Origin: an uncultured Oscillospiraceae bacterium
GTDB taxonomy: Bacteria > Bacillota_A > Clostridia > Oscillospirales > Acutalibacteraceae
NCBI GenBank assembly: GCA_905211185.1
Contig: CAJLZR010000009.1
Span: forward strand, 1-12,247
DNA length: 12,247 nucleotides
Direction: 5' to 3'
Below the pieces are notes generated by a model that saw nothing but the letters and a program-made list of their open reading frames with translations, was not told where the DNA came from and ran no database searches. Position numbers and translations under genes: made by a program. Below, piece after piece: positions 1-5,413 of this stretch. The stretch's first letter is position 1. The number at the start of each line of letters is the position of its first letter.

Positions 1-113
1 TTAGTGATTTTAAAAAAGGTGATGGTTATAAAAAATCAATAGAATATTCCAAAGAATATAACTTATATCGCCAAGATTATTGTGGATGTTTATTTTCAAA
101 AAATGATAATTAA
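1..113 (+). CDS. queH: Epoxyqueuosine reductase QueH, C-terminal end (partial)
   Basis: The window opens inside a reading frame that runs from base 3 to a TAA at 111-113. The roughly 36 visible residues resemble the end of QueH (the former DUF208 family). They contain a helix with SIEYSKEYNLYRQDYCGC, where the YRQ-x-YCGC block with paired cysteines is typical of this family. QueH reduces epoxyqueuosine in tRNA to queuosine, the last step of this wobble-base modification, and uses cysteine-bound iron-sulfur and metal centres in the cytoplasm. The start lies outside the window, so integrity upstream cannot be judged. A hairpin terminator follows at once, so this is probably the end of a transcript and the boundary between core chromosome and the accessory region that follows. 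The identification rests on the short tail only. Confidence 0.8.
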   Translation, partial: SDFKKGDGYKKSIEYSKEYNLYRQDYCGCLFSKNDN

Positions 114-129
114 AGTGTTTATGTTAATA

Positions 130-165
130 AAATGTAGATAGTGTTAATAACTTTCTACGTTTTTT
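130..165 (+). terminator. Rho-independent terminator after queH
   Basis: ATGTAGA (132-138) pairs with TCTACGT (154-160), including one T-G wobble. The stem continues past a T/T mismatch through AGT (140-142) and ACT (150-152), and six Ts follow (160-165). It lies 19 bases after the queH stop. Confidence 0.75.
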
Positions 166-212
166 AAATACTAAATTTTGCTAAATACTAAATTTGTGAT
201 ATACTAAAATTA
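165..212 (+). repeat. Three 17-bp direct repeats upstream of the RhuM-Fic gene
   Basis: The 14-mer TAAATACTAAATTT occurs exactly at 165-178 and again at 182-195. A degenerate third copy (ATATACTAAAATTA) lies at 199-212. The period is 17 bp throughout, so neighbouring copies sit just over 1.5 helical turns apart. The third copy contains the best -10 candidate for the downstream gene (TATACT, 200-205). Such an array can be a regulator binding site, but no regulator is identified and the block is very AT-rich. Confidence 0.6.
178..205 (+). promoter_or_regulatory. Candidate promoter for the RhuM-Fic gene
   Basis: A weak -35 TTGCTA (178-183), a 16-bp spacer and -10 TATACT (200-205) lie inside the 17-bp repeat array. 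Another -10-like TACAAT at 249-254 has no good -35. The call is tentative in AT-rich DNA. Confidence 0.35.
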
Positions 213-276
213 GTTTTATGATTATGAAAATAAAAAGAAAATTTGGGGTACAATAAAATTCGGAGGTTAAGTGTTT

Positions 277-1200
277 ATGAAAAATGAAATAATTTTATTT
301 GAAAATCAAAGTGTTAAATTAGAAGTAAATATTGAAAATGAAACGGTATGGTTATCGCTTGACCAGATGTCGGAATTGTTTGAAAGAGATAAATCAACAA
401 TTTCAAGACACATAAAGAATATATTTAAGGACGAAGAATTGTCACAAAATTCAGTTGTTGCAAATTTTGCAACAACTGCCTCGGACGGCAAAATATATGA
501 CGTTACTTTTTATGATTTAGATGTGATAATCTCAGTTGGATACAGAGTAAAATCAAAGCGTGGCGTAGAATTTCGCAGATGGGCTAACAGCGTTTTAAAA
601 GAGTATATACTCAAAGGCTATGCCGTGAATAATAATCGTATAAATGAACTCGGCGAGGCTATACGAATTATGAAACGTGCAAACGAAAATCAAATAGAGG
701 GAAAACAAATTTTAGATGTAATTGAAAAATACACTTTAGCCCTTGATTTACTCGATGATTACGACCACCAGAAAATTGAAAAACCAAAAGGAAATACCGC
801 AACTTACACTTTGACATACAAAGAATGTAGAAAAGTCATAGACGGCATGAAGTTTGGCAGTGAGAGTGAGCTTTTCGGAAACGAAAAAGACGATTCATTT
901 AAATCGAGCATACACGCAATCTATCAGACATTTGGCGGTCAAGATGTGTATCCAACGCTCGAAGAAAAAGCAGCCAATCTTTTGTATTTGATAACAAAAA
1001 ATCATTCATTTTCAGATGGAAACAAGCGAATTGCGGCAGCATTATTTCTATATTTTCTTGATAAAAACAATGCTTTGTTTATTGACGGTAAAAAAGTAAT
1101 TGACGATTATACACTGGTTGCGGTGACAATTATGACTGCAGAGTCAAAGCCGGACGAAAAAGATACCATGATAAAACTGATAATGAACTTTTTAATTTAA
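277..1200 (+). CDS. RhuM-family protein fused to a Fic/Doc domain
   Basis: This is a 307-residue protein. The N-terminal part (about 1-115) is a RhuM-type domain: WLSLDQM, a helix-turn-helix-like stretch near 26-50, the conserved VVANFATTASDG block (60-71) and the RGVEFRRWANSVL block (95-107). The C-terminal half carries a complete Fic/Doc active-site motif, HSFSDGNKR, at 243-251. Fic proteins with HxFx(D/E)GN(G/K)R usually transfer AMP to target hydroxyls, while Doc relatives phosphorylate. Which applies here is unknown. RhuM was named in a Salmonella pathogenicity island, and such fusions are common in phages and islands. ATG 277 is preferred, with GGAGG at 262-266 ten bases upstream. GTG 271 in the same frame is possible, at a spacing of four. 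No separate antitoxin gene is adjacent, so the N-terminal domain may provide DNA binding or restraint in cis. The gene has its own terminator. Confidence 0.85.
   Translation: MKNEIILFENQSVKLEVNIENETVWLSLDQMSELFERDKSTISRHIKNIFKDEELSQNSVVANFATTASDGKIYDVTFYDLDVIISVGYRVKSKRGVEFRRWANSVLKEYILKGYAVNNNRINELGEAIRIMKRANENQIEGKQILDVIEKYTLALDLLDDYDHQKIEKPKGNTATYTLTYKECRKVIDGMKFGSESELFGNEKDDSFKSSIHAIYQTFGGQDVYPTLEEKAANLLYLITKNHSFSDGNKRIAAALFLYFLDKNNALFIDGKKVIDDYTLVAVTIMTAESKPDEKDTMIKLIMNFLI
452..478. repeat. Perfect 12-bp inverted repeat inside the RhuM domain
   Basis: CAGTTGTTGCAA (452-463) and TTGCAACAACTG (467-478) are exact reverse complements separated by ATT. They encode the conserved SVVANFATTA peptide of RhuM domains. 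The opposite strand encodes a near-identical VVAKFATT, so the symmetry may simply follow from the peptide and codon choice, or it may form an mRNA hairpin or protein-binding site. Confidence 0.8.
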
Positions 1201-1227
1201 AAAATAAAAGCTAATTATTTTCTGAAA

Positions 1228-1251
1228 CGCTCCCAAATAGGAGCGCTTTTT
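1228..1251 (+). terminator. Rho-independent terminator of the RhuM-Fic gene
   Basis: CGCTCC (1228-1233) and GGAGCG (1240-1245) form a GC-rich 6-bp stem with a 6-base loop. A T-run follows at 1247-1251. It is 27 bases after the stop codon. Confidence 0.85.
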
Positions 1252-1260
1252 CATATATAA

Positions 1261-1398
1261 ATTTTTAATGAGGTGGGAATTTTGCAAATAGAAAAAATCG
1301 ATGGTGCAGTTGCAACGATTATGGCACTTGACAGAGCAATAAGAAATCAAAACAGCGCTGAATCCGTGTATAATGAGAGAGGTTTAATCATTATTTAG
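1261..1398 (+). pseudogene. Phage terminase large subunit, C-terminal remnant
   Basis: An open frame from 1261 to TAG 1396-1398 ends with KIDGAVATIMALDRAIRN and then SVYNERGLIII. This looks like the extreme C-terminus of phage terminase large subunits, where a K-x-D-G-x-x-A-x-x-M-A helix is followed by SVYEERG-type residues. Terminase packages phage DNA into capsids using an N-terminal ATPase and a C-terminal nuclease. Only about 40 residues remain, without either catalytic centre. A TTG at 1282 has a Shine-Dalgarno-like AGGTGG (1271-1276), but expression of such a scrap would have no evident function. TAA at 1258-1260 closes the frame upstream, directly after the preceding terminator, so the bulk of the gene is deleted. 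This is the clearest sign that the island derives from a phage. Confidence 0.7.
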
Positions 1399-1455
1399 AT
1401 ATGTATTATTCCTAATTCTGGAATTTTGCTATCGAATTTAATTTTTAAAAAAATA

Positions 1456-1485
1456 TTGACAAACAATTTATCATAGAGTTATAAT
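1456..1485 (+). promoter_or_regulatory. Strong sigma-70-type promoter of the nucleotidyltransferase gene
   Basis: Consensus TTGACA (1456-1461), an 18-bp spacer and consensus TATAAT (1480-1485). The 13 bases AAATATTGACAAA around the -35 box are identical to those of the promoter at 3534-3563. Confidence 0.85.
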
Positions 1486-1491
1486 TCAATG

Positions 1492-1511
1492 ATTTGGCTT
1501 TGATGCCAAAT
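1492..1511 (+). repeat. Perfect 7-bp inverted repeat at the expected transcript start
   Basis: ATTTGGC (1492-1498) and GCCAAAT (1505-1511) flank the loop TTTGAT. The pair begins 7 bases after the -10 box, so it would form a hairpin at the very 5' end of the mRNA or act as an operator. There is no T-run, so it is not a terminator. Confidence 0.6.
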
Positions 1512-1540
1512 GGGCGGCTTGGGAAAGAAAGGAATATGTT

Positions 1541-2212
1541 ATGTATGATTGGATTAAAGACAAAAAATTTCTCGGAAAAATGAAAAGATTATGCTCTGAT
1601 ATTGTGAATCAACTGGTTCAAGAAATTAATAAAGACGATAGAATGTCTGTTCGTGCTTTCCTTGTAGGTAGCGGTGCCAGAAATTTGTTCACGCAAAATG
1701 GTAATCAACCTATTGACCTTGATTATAATCTGGAGATTATGGATTATGATTATTATGATTTTAGAAATGGACGTGAAATTAAGGAGTATATAAGAAAAAA
1801 GTTTAATATAGTTCTAGAAAAGAATGATTTTAGTGATTGTAAAGATTCAACCTCTGCTCTTACAACGAGAAAAATCCACTTCACACAAGGAAATCAAACA
1901 GAATTTAGTATTGATATTTGCATTGTGAAACAAGATATTTACGGATGGTATAGATTGATTCATAATAAATATGGTAATATTTATACCGATCTCTATCGTT
2001 GGGAAATAGTACGAGATTCTAAAGGACTTGACGATCGTGTAGAATGGTTGAAAAATAATGATTTATGGGAAGAAGTTCGGGAAACTTACTTACATAAGAA
2101 AAATATGTATCGTGCCCGCCCGTACGACCATCATCACCCTTCGTTTATTGTGTATATAGAATCTGTAAATGAAGTTTATGGTAAATATACTAAACACGGA
2201 TGGTTCTGGTGA
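1541..2212 (+). CDS. Nucleotidyltransferase-fold protein (island-borne)
   Basis: This 223-residue protein starts at ATG 1541 with AAAGGA (1528-1533) seven bases upstream. The nucleotidyltransferase signature is visible: VGSG (42-45), then PIDLDYNLEI with the metal-binding Asp59 and Asp61, and a third acidic residue Asp125 in EFSIDICIV. This G-S...D-x-D...D arrangement belongs to the polymerase-beta-like superfamily. No second domain or signal peptide is seen. The C-terminal part holds a conserved-looking DHHHPSFIVYIESVNEVYGK block (196-215). The substrate is unknown. Relatives in this superfamily include antibiotic adenylyltransferases, toxins of the AbiEii/MenT type and CD-NTases of anti-phage CBASS, and the sequence does not decide between them. 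It has its own strong promoter and is followed within 20 bases by the broken helical gene, so co-transcription with 2232-3255 is likely. It ends in TGA. Confidence 0.75.
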   Translation: MYDWIKDKKFLGKMKRLCSDIVNQLVQEINKDDRMSVRAFLVGSGARNLFTQNGNQPIDLDYNLEIMDYDYYDFRNGREIKEYIRKKFNIVLEKNDFSDCKDSTSALTTRKIHFTQGNQTEFSIDICIVKQDIYGWYRLIHNKYGNIYTDLYRWEIVRDSKGLDDRVEWLKNNDLWEEVRETYLHKKNMYRARPYDHHHPSFIVYIESVNEVYGKYTKHGWFW

Positions 2213-2231
2213 CTCAACTGAGTATGATAAG

Positions 2232-2515
2232 ATGGAAAAACTTTTTTCAAAAAGTTTAAAAAGGCGATTAAAAATATCGAGAATTTTTTAAAACAGTATA
2301 AAGATGAGGCTAGGAAAATTTACAGTAAAGATCTTGCGGATTACGCCAAGTTTATAGGAGGCGTGCAAGCCGAGTTGGAAAGACTGAAAGACGCCATACT
2401 TGCCGATGAAAAACCTGAGATTATAGAAAAAAATGAAGAAGCGTTTGAAGCATTGGCCAAGCAGTTCGAAAATGGCTTGATTACCAAAGACTTAAATAAA
2501 TTAGCCGGATATTAA
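2232..2515 (+). pseudogene. Helical protein of unknown family, frameshifted near its start
   Basis: From about 2252 to TAA 2513-2515 one frame encodes some 87 residues rich in Lys, Glu, Ala and Leu, predicted to be almost all helix (for example FKKAIKNIENFLKQYKDEA and FIGGVQAELERLKDAIL). This frame is closed upstream at 2228-2230 and has no usable start. ATG 2232 lies in the next frame and reads MEKLFSK before the frames diverge. One extra T in the T6 run at 2242-2247 would join them as MEKLFFKKFKKAIKN, giving about 95 residues. ATG 2178, overlapping the end of the nucleotidyltransferase gene, is an alternative start in the ATG 2232 frame. The TAA is in the same frame as the next gene, so the two may once have been a single protein. 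I do not recognise the family. It could be a chaperone, delivery segment or antitoxin partner of the ADP-ribosyltransferase. Confidence 0.55.
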
Positions 2516-2533
2516 AGCTTTAAAGGGGATAAA

Positions 2534-3255
2534 GTGTTTAATGGCCTTTTAAGAAATAGCAATATAAAAACAATAGATCCAAAAGATTATGCGAGAGTAA
2601 TGACTAATATAGCTTCCCTGCGTGCACAGATTTTAGCAAAAAGTAAGAAGCTGAAAAGTGATAAGCCTATTTCGAAGGTTACCACACTATATAGGTATAC
2701 AACACTTGCTAAAATTTTCAGAATGTTGGTAAATTCTAACTTAGCTCGTGAAAACTATATAAGTGAGTTGCGTAATAAATACAAAAAGATGATTAAATCA
2801 AAATTGGAAGAGCTAAATACGCAACTAGAGCAAAACAAATCTGATCTTAATGTTTCGTGTGCGATACGTCGCTATAAAAATGCTTTGAAGGATATCGATT
2901 CAGTGAATTTTCCCTTCGATCCACAATATGACGTTCTGAGAGCTGCAATGTTTGAGAGAATTGAGTATATTGATGGTGTTTTGAAAAAGAAACCGGTAGT
3001 TCGGGATAGAGGATTTTTGAGTACTACATCCGGAGAAGGTAACCCGGGCTATTTTGGAGACAACAAGTTCATCATCGAGTGCACCCCCCCGATTCGTTAG
3101 CAAATGAGATTTCTATTGAAGATTTCTCACGTTATGGCAAAAAGGAAGCGGAACACCTTTTTGCACCAAATACAAAATTTAAAGTTATTGAAAGTACAAT
3201 TAATTTTGCCGGAGGTTTCCTTCCAAAATTTGTGATAAAATTGAAAACAGTATAA
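2534..3255 (+). pseudogene. ADP-ribosyltransferase exotoxin-like gene, frameshifted at a C7 run
   Basis: GTG 2534 follows AAAGGGG (2522-2528) at a spacing of five. The first frame runs to TAG 3098-3100 (188 residues). It is helical and basic, then reaches RDRGFLSTTSGEG, which matches the STS motif of the R-S-E class of ADP-ribosyltransferases, and a strand FIIECTPP. The rest of the domain continues in another frame from 3091 to TAA 3253-3255: DSLANEISIEDFSRYGKKEAE followed by HLFAPNTKFKV. It contains the catalytic ExE pair (Glu codons at 3145 and 3151) and the usual L-x-x-x-x-T-K-F-x-V ending. Eight (or five) Cs instead of seven at 3084-3090 would fuse them into about 240 residues. The catalytic Arg may be that of TLYRYT near residue 55, but its distance from STT is unusually long. 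Such enzymes transfer ADP-ribose from NAD to proteins. As written, the ExE strand is lost and the product should be inactive. Confidence 0.75.
3084..3090 (+). repeat. C7 homopolymer at the frameshift
   Basis: Seven consecutive Cs in a very AT-rich gene lie exactly where the ADP-ribosyltransferase frame breaks. Going to eight or five Cs restores the full domain. This is the kind of tract at which slipped-strand phase variation occurs. It could also be a read error. Confidence 0.7.
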
Positions 3256-3533
3256 GAGGTTGCTTGAACACCACATTACTTACGAGTTGTTTTGTGTGTT
3301 CCTATTGATTATCCGTACCATAATAAAACGTATCTTTTGATACAAGCCAAAGTCCAGTATTACTGGGCTTTTGTTATGTTTGAAATTATAAGGTAGGATA
3401 AATTTGTGCGGACGCCGTGTCTTTAAAGACGCAGATGTGCGTTTGTAAAATGTGTCAGAAAATATGGTTATGTAGCTAAAAAGTTTGGCGAGGAAACTTT
3501 GTGCAATTGGTTTTGATAAATCATATAAAAATA
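3256..3533. other. Non-coding stretch between the ADP-ribosyltransferase and phospholipase genes
   Basis: This stretch holds a bulged inverted repeat (GAACAC at 3266-3271 against GTGTTC at 3296-3301), a small hairpin GTATC-TTTT-GATAC (3330-3343), the terminator at 3349-3373 and a 12-bp palindrome GTCTTTAAAGAC (3419-3430). Only short reading frames are present. An 89-codon frame on the minus strand starts inside the phospholipase promoter, has no Shine-Dalgarno site and crosses the terminator, so I do not call it. Confidence 0.6.
3349..3373 (+). terminator. Rho-independent terminator after the ADP-ribosyltransferase gene
   Basis: AAAGTCCAG (3349-3357) pairs with CTGGGCTTT (3363-3371) with one T-G wobble and a 5-base loop. 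The 3' arm runs into TTTT (3369-3372). It probably ends the nucleotidyltransferase-helical-ADP-ribosyltransferase transcript. Confidence 0.75.
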
Positions 3534-3563
3534 TTGACAAAATTGCCATTGGTGTTTTATAAT
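3534..3563 (+). promoter_or_regulatory. Strong sigma-70-type promoter of the phospholipase gene
   Basis: Consensus TTGACA (3534-3539), an 18-bp spacer and consensus TATAAT (3558-3563). The 13-base AAATATTGACAAA context is shared with the promoter at 1456-1485. Confidence 0.85.
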
Positions 3564-3571
3564 GTATACAT
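3562..3571. repeat. 10-bp palindrome at the phospholipase transcription start
   Basis: ATGTATACAT is a perfect palindrome that overlaps the end of the -10 box and the likely start point. It is an operator candidate by position only. Confidence 0.35.
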
Positions 3572-3604
3572 ATTTTATTGTGTTTTCAGAAAGTAGGTGC
3601 ACAT

Positions 3605-5116
3605 ATGGTTAAAAATATAATTAAAAAAACAGCCGTTTTTAGTTTGATTGGTTTGATGTTAGTATTTATAGGAGGGTGGCTCGGTATCTTCACCGATTAT
3701 GCCACAAACGATTACAGCGATATTATGAAAAGAGCAAACAAAGGAAATCCAAACTTTGGTAATTCTTCGGCTTATGATATTGCAATGCTTGGTACGCATG
3801 ATGCGATGAGCGATAAGATAAATGCAAATTCTGAAATTGATTATGGTGATGATGTGCCCGACCTGGGAGTGCTCTTAAAATTGGGATTTGTAAGGTCTAT
3901 TATTGCAAACTATTGTCGTACGCAGTCTGTCGGACTTGCCAAGCAATTGCAAGCGGGCGCGCGCTATATTGACTTGCGAATTACATGTAGAAATGGAATT
4001 TTTTATGGTACTCATGGTTTAGTCGGCGGTAAATTTGAGGGTTATTTGAAAGAGTTAATTACATTTTTGCTTGATCATCCCGGTGAATTTGTGGTATTTA
4101 ATATTGCCCAATACAATAGAAACGAGGGTAACACCGCAACCGAACTTGCCGAATATATGAAAAAAATAACAGTAAATAGAGATGATAAAGACTATAGTAT
4201 ATATGATTTTATTAACTACGATACCTCGCGTAATTTTTCGCTGGTTACGTACAATGACATTACCGAAAACGGGACTAAAGGCGGCGTGGTAATTGTTTCG
4301 CGTTGTTTCACAAATGCTAATGTAGACAATGTGTTTTTGCGAGATTTTTTTAAGCGTAAAGCAAGCTACGCAACTTGGTATAATAAATCAAGTTCAAAAG
4401 AATTACTCAGCATGGTTGATGCACAGGCTCAAAAATATAAGGATGTGAGGGCGTTTAGATGCAATGGATTGCAGACAACTCAAGATGCTACCTCCATAGC
4501 TACACATTTGAGTGGCTCACTAATCAAAAACGCGGAATCAGAAAATGTCGGGGCAGTTAACCACTCACATTTTGATTACTGGCTTTCGTGTATGCCGATT
4601 GTATGTTTTGATGAAGTGATAAGCACAAAGGGAGACTTTAACAAGAAAGTTAATGATAAAATTTTAAATTACAATTTGAATTTAAATAAAGGTCTGGAAA
4701 AAACTAAGTATAATAAAATAACGTCGGAGTCGGAACTTAAAGATGGCATGAAAATTATACTTAAGGAAGAAAATGGGGTTAATGGATATATAGGAAACAA
4801 GTTTGACGCAACTCAGGTAGGAAAATATGTTGTCAGCCAATTTGTTGCAAATGACAACCCGGATGATATGTGGATTTTGAAAAAATCCGGAGACGGCTGG
4901 AAAATAAAAATGCCGAACGGAAAATGGCTTGATCGTAATGCATTTGGATATTTGGTGGATACGAAAAAGGAAAAATCAGGTGTAACATTTAAGTTTGATT
5001 TCACCGATTCCGGTACGGCTAAGATACACTACGATAAGTACTATATGTATATCAGCAGTCGGAAAGTGTTGGATCTTTCAAAAAAATATAGTAGCGAATT
5101 TGAGATTTATGCTTAA
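3605..5116 (+). CDS. Membrane-anchored or secreted PI-PLC-like phosphodiesterase
   Basis: The product is 503 residues from ATG 3605, which has AGGTG (3595-3599) five bases upstream. A TTG at 3578 in the same frame lacks this and would place the promoter too close. A basic start followed by a hydrophobic stretch (about 9-28) is a signal peptide or membrane anchor, so the enzyme acts outside the cytoplasm. The catalytic X-domain pattern of phosphatidylinositol-specific phospholipase C is clear: LGTHDAM with His65 and Asp66, ARYIDLRI with Arg125, YGTHGL with His137, then FVVFNIAQY. These match the His-Asp-Arg-His set of bacterial PI-PLCs, which cleave phosphoinositide or GPI head groups by way of a cyclic phosphate. 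After the catalytic barrel comes a tail (about 365-503) with repeated W-x-I and G-x-W-L-D blocks, perhaps a ricin-like beta-trefoil binding domain. No LPXTG anchor is seen. It has its own promoter and terminator. The real substrate is not shown. Confidence 0.85.
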   Translation: MVKNIIKKTAVFSLIGLMLVFIGGWLGIFTDYATNDYSDIMKRANKGNPNFGNSSAYDIAMLGTHDAMSDKINANSEIDYGDDVPDLGVLLKLGFVRSIIANYCRTQSVGLAKQLQAGARYIDLRITCRNGIFYGTHGLVGGKFEGYLKELITFLLDHPGEFVVFNIAQYNRNEGNTATELAEYMKKITVNRDDKDYSIYDFINYDTSRNFSLVTYNDITENGTKGGVVIVSRCFTNANVDNVFLRDFFKRKASYATWYNKSSSKELLSMVDAQAQKYKDVRAFRCNGLQTTQDATSIATHLSGSLIKNAESENVGAVNHSHFDYWLSCMPIVCFDEVISTKGDFNKKVNDKILNYNLNLNKGLEKTKYNKITSESELKDGMKIILKEENGVNGYIGNKFDATQVGKYVVSQFVANDNPDDMWILKKSGDGWKIKMPNGKWLDRNAFGYLVDTKKEKSGVTFKFDFTDSGTAKIHYDKYYMYISSRKVLDLSKKYSSEFEIYA

Positions 5117-5150
5117 AGGTTAAGAGATGCGCTTAAAAAAATAAAATTTA

Positions 5151-5200
5151 TTTAAGGCCCCGGAATATCATCTTATCTTGATGTTTTTGGGGGCCTTTTA
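5151..5200 (+). terminator. Rho-independent terminator of the phospholipase gene
   Basis: AAGGCCCC (5154-5161) pairs with GGGGCCTT (5190-5197). A further CATC/GATG pairing inside makes a long hairpin, and the 3' arm runs into TTTT (5196-5199). Confidence 0.85.
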
Positions 5201-5307
5201 AAGTTATTAAAAAATATTAAAAAAGCACCGTTGATTTATATTGGTATAGTTGACGATCAGATAGTTCGTAGGTAATGACAGAAAATTAATTTTTATTTTA
5301 AAAATTG

Positions 5308-5319
5308 AATTGCGCAATT
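5308..5319. repeat. 12-bp palindrome upstream of the ATPase operon promoter
   Basis: AATTGCGCAATT is a perfect palindrome ending 9 bases before the -35 box. It is a possible regulator site. No regulator is encoded nearby. Confidence 0.35.
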
Positions 5320-5328
5320 GGCTAAAGT

Positions 5329-5358
5329 TTGAATTGAAGTTGCAAAATATAGTATTAT
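5329..5358 (+). promoter_or_regulatory. Candidate promoter of the ATPase-GNAT-GNAT operon
   Basis: TTGAAT (5329-5334), an 18-bp spacer and TATTAT (5353-5358), 55 bases before the first gene. Confidence 0.55.
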
Positions 5359-5372
5359 CTAATGTGGGTTCC

Positions 5373-5388
5373 GGTTTTGTTTAAAACC
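5373..5388 (+). repeat. Small hairpin in the 5' leader of the ATPase operon
   Basis: GGTTTT (5373-5378) and AAAACC (5383-5388) flank the loop GTTT. The hairpin sits between the promoter and the Shine-Dalgarno site, with no T-run after it. Its function is unknown. Confidence 0.4.
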
Positions 5389-5413
5389 AAGTATTAATTG
5401 GGAGTGCGTATAT

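Noticed and set aside
165..212. CRISPR array
   Set aside because: Only three short AT-rich repeats with a 17-bp period are present, and the spacers are far too short. No cas genes are visible.
2178..2231. ATG 2178 as the start of the helical gene, overlapping the nucleotidyltransferase gene
   Set aside because: It has no good ribosome site and still needs the T6 frameshift repaired. It is kept only as an alternative in the feature note.
3400..3480. Short cysteine-rich frame near 3410-3480
   Set aside because: It is about 23 codons with no start context and no conserved spacing of cysteines.
3280..3549. 89-codon open frame on the minus strand between the ADP-ribosyltransferase and phospholipase genes
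   Set aside because: It starts inside a consensus promoter of the opposite strand, has no Shine-Dalgarno site, crosses a terminator and shows no recognisable motif.
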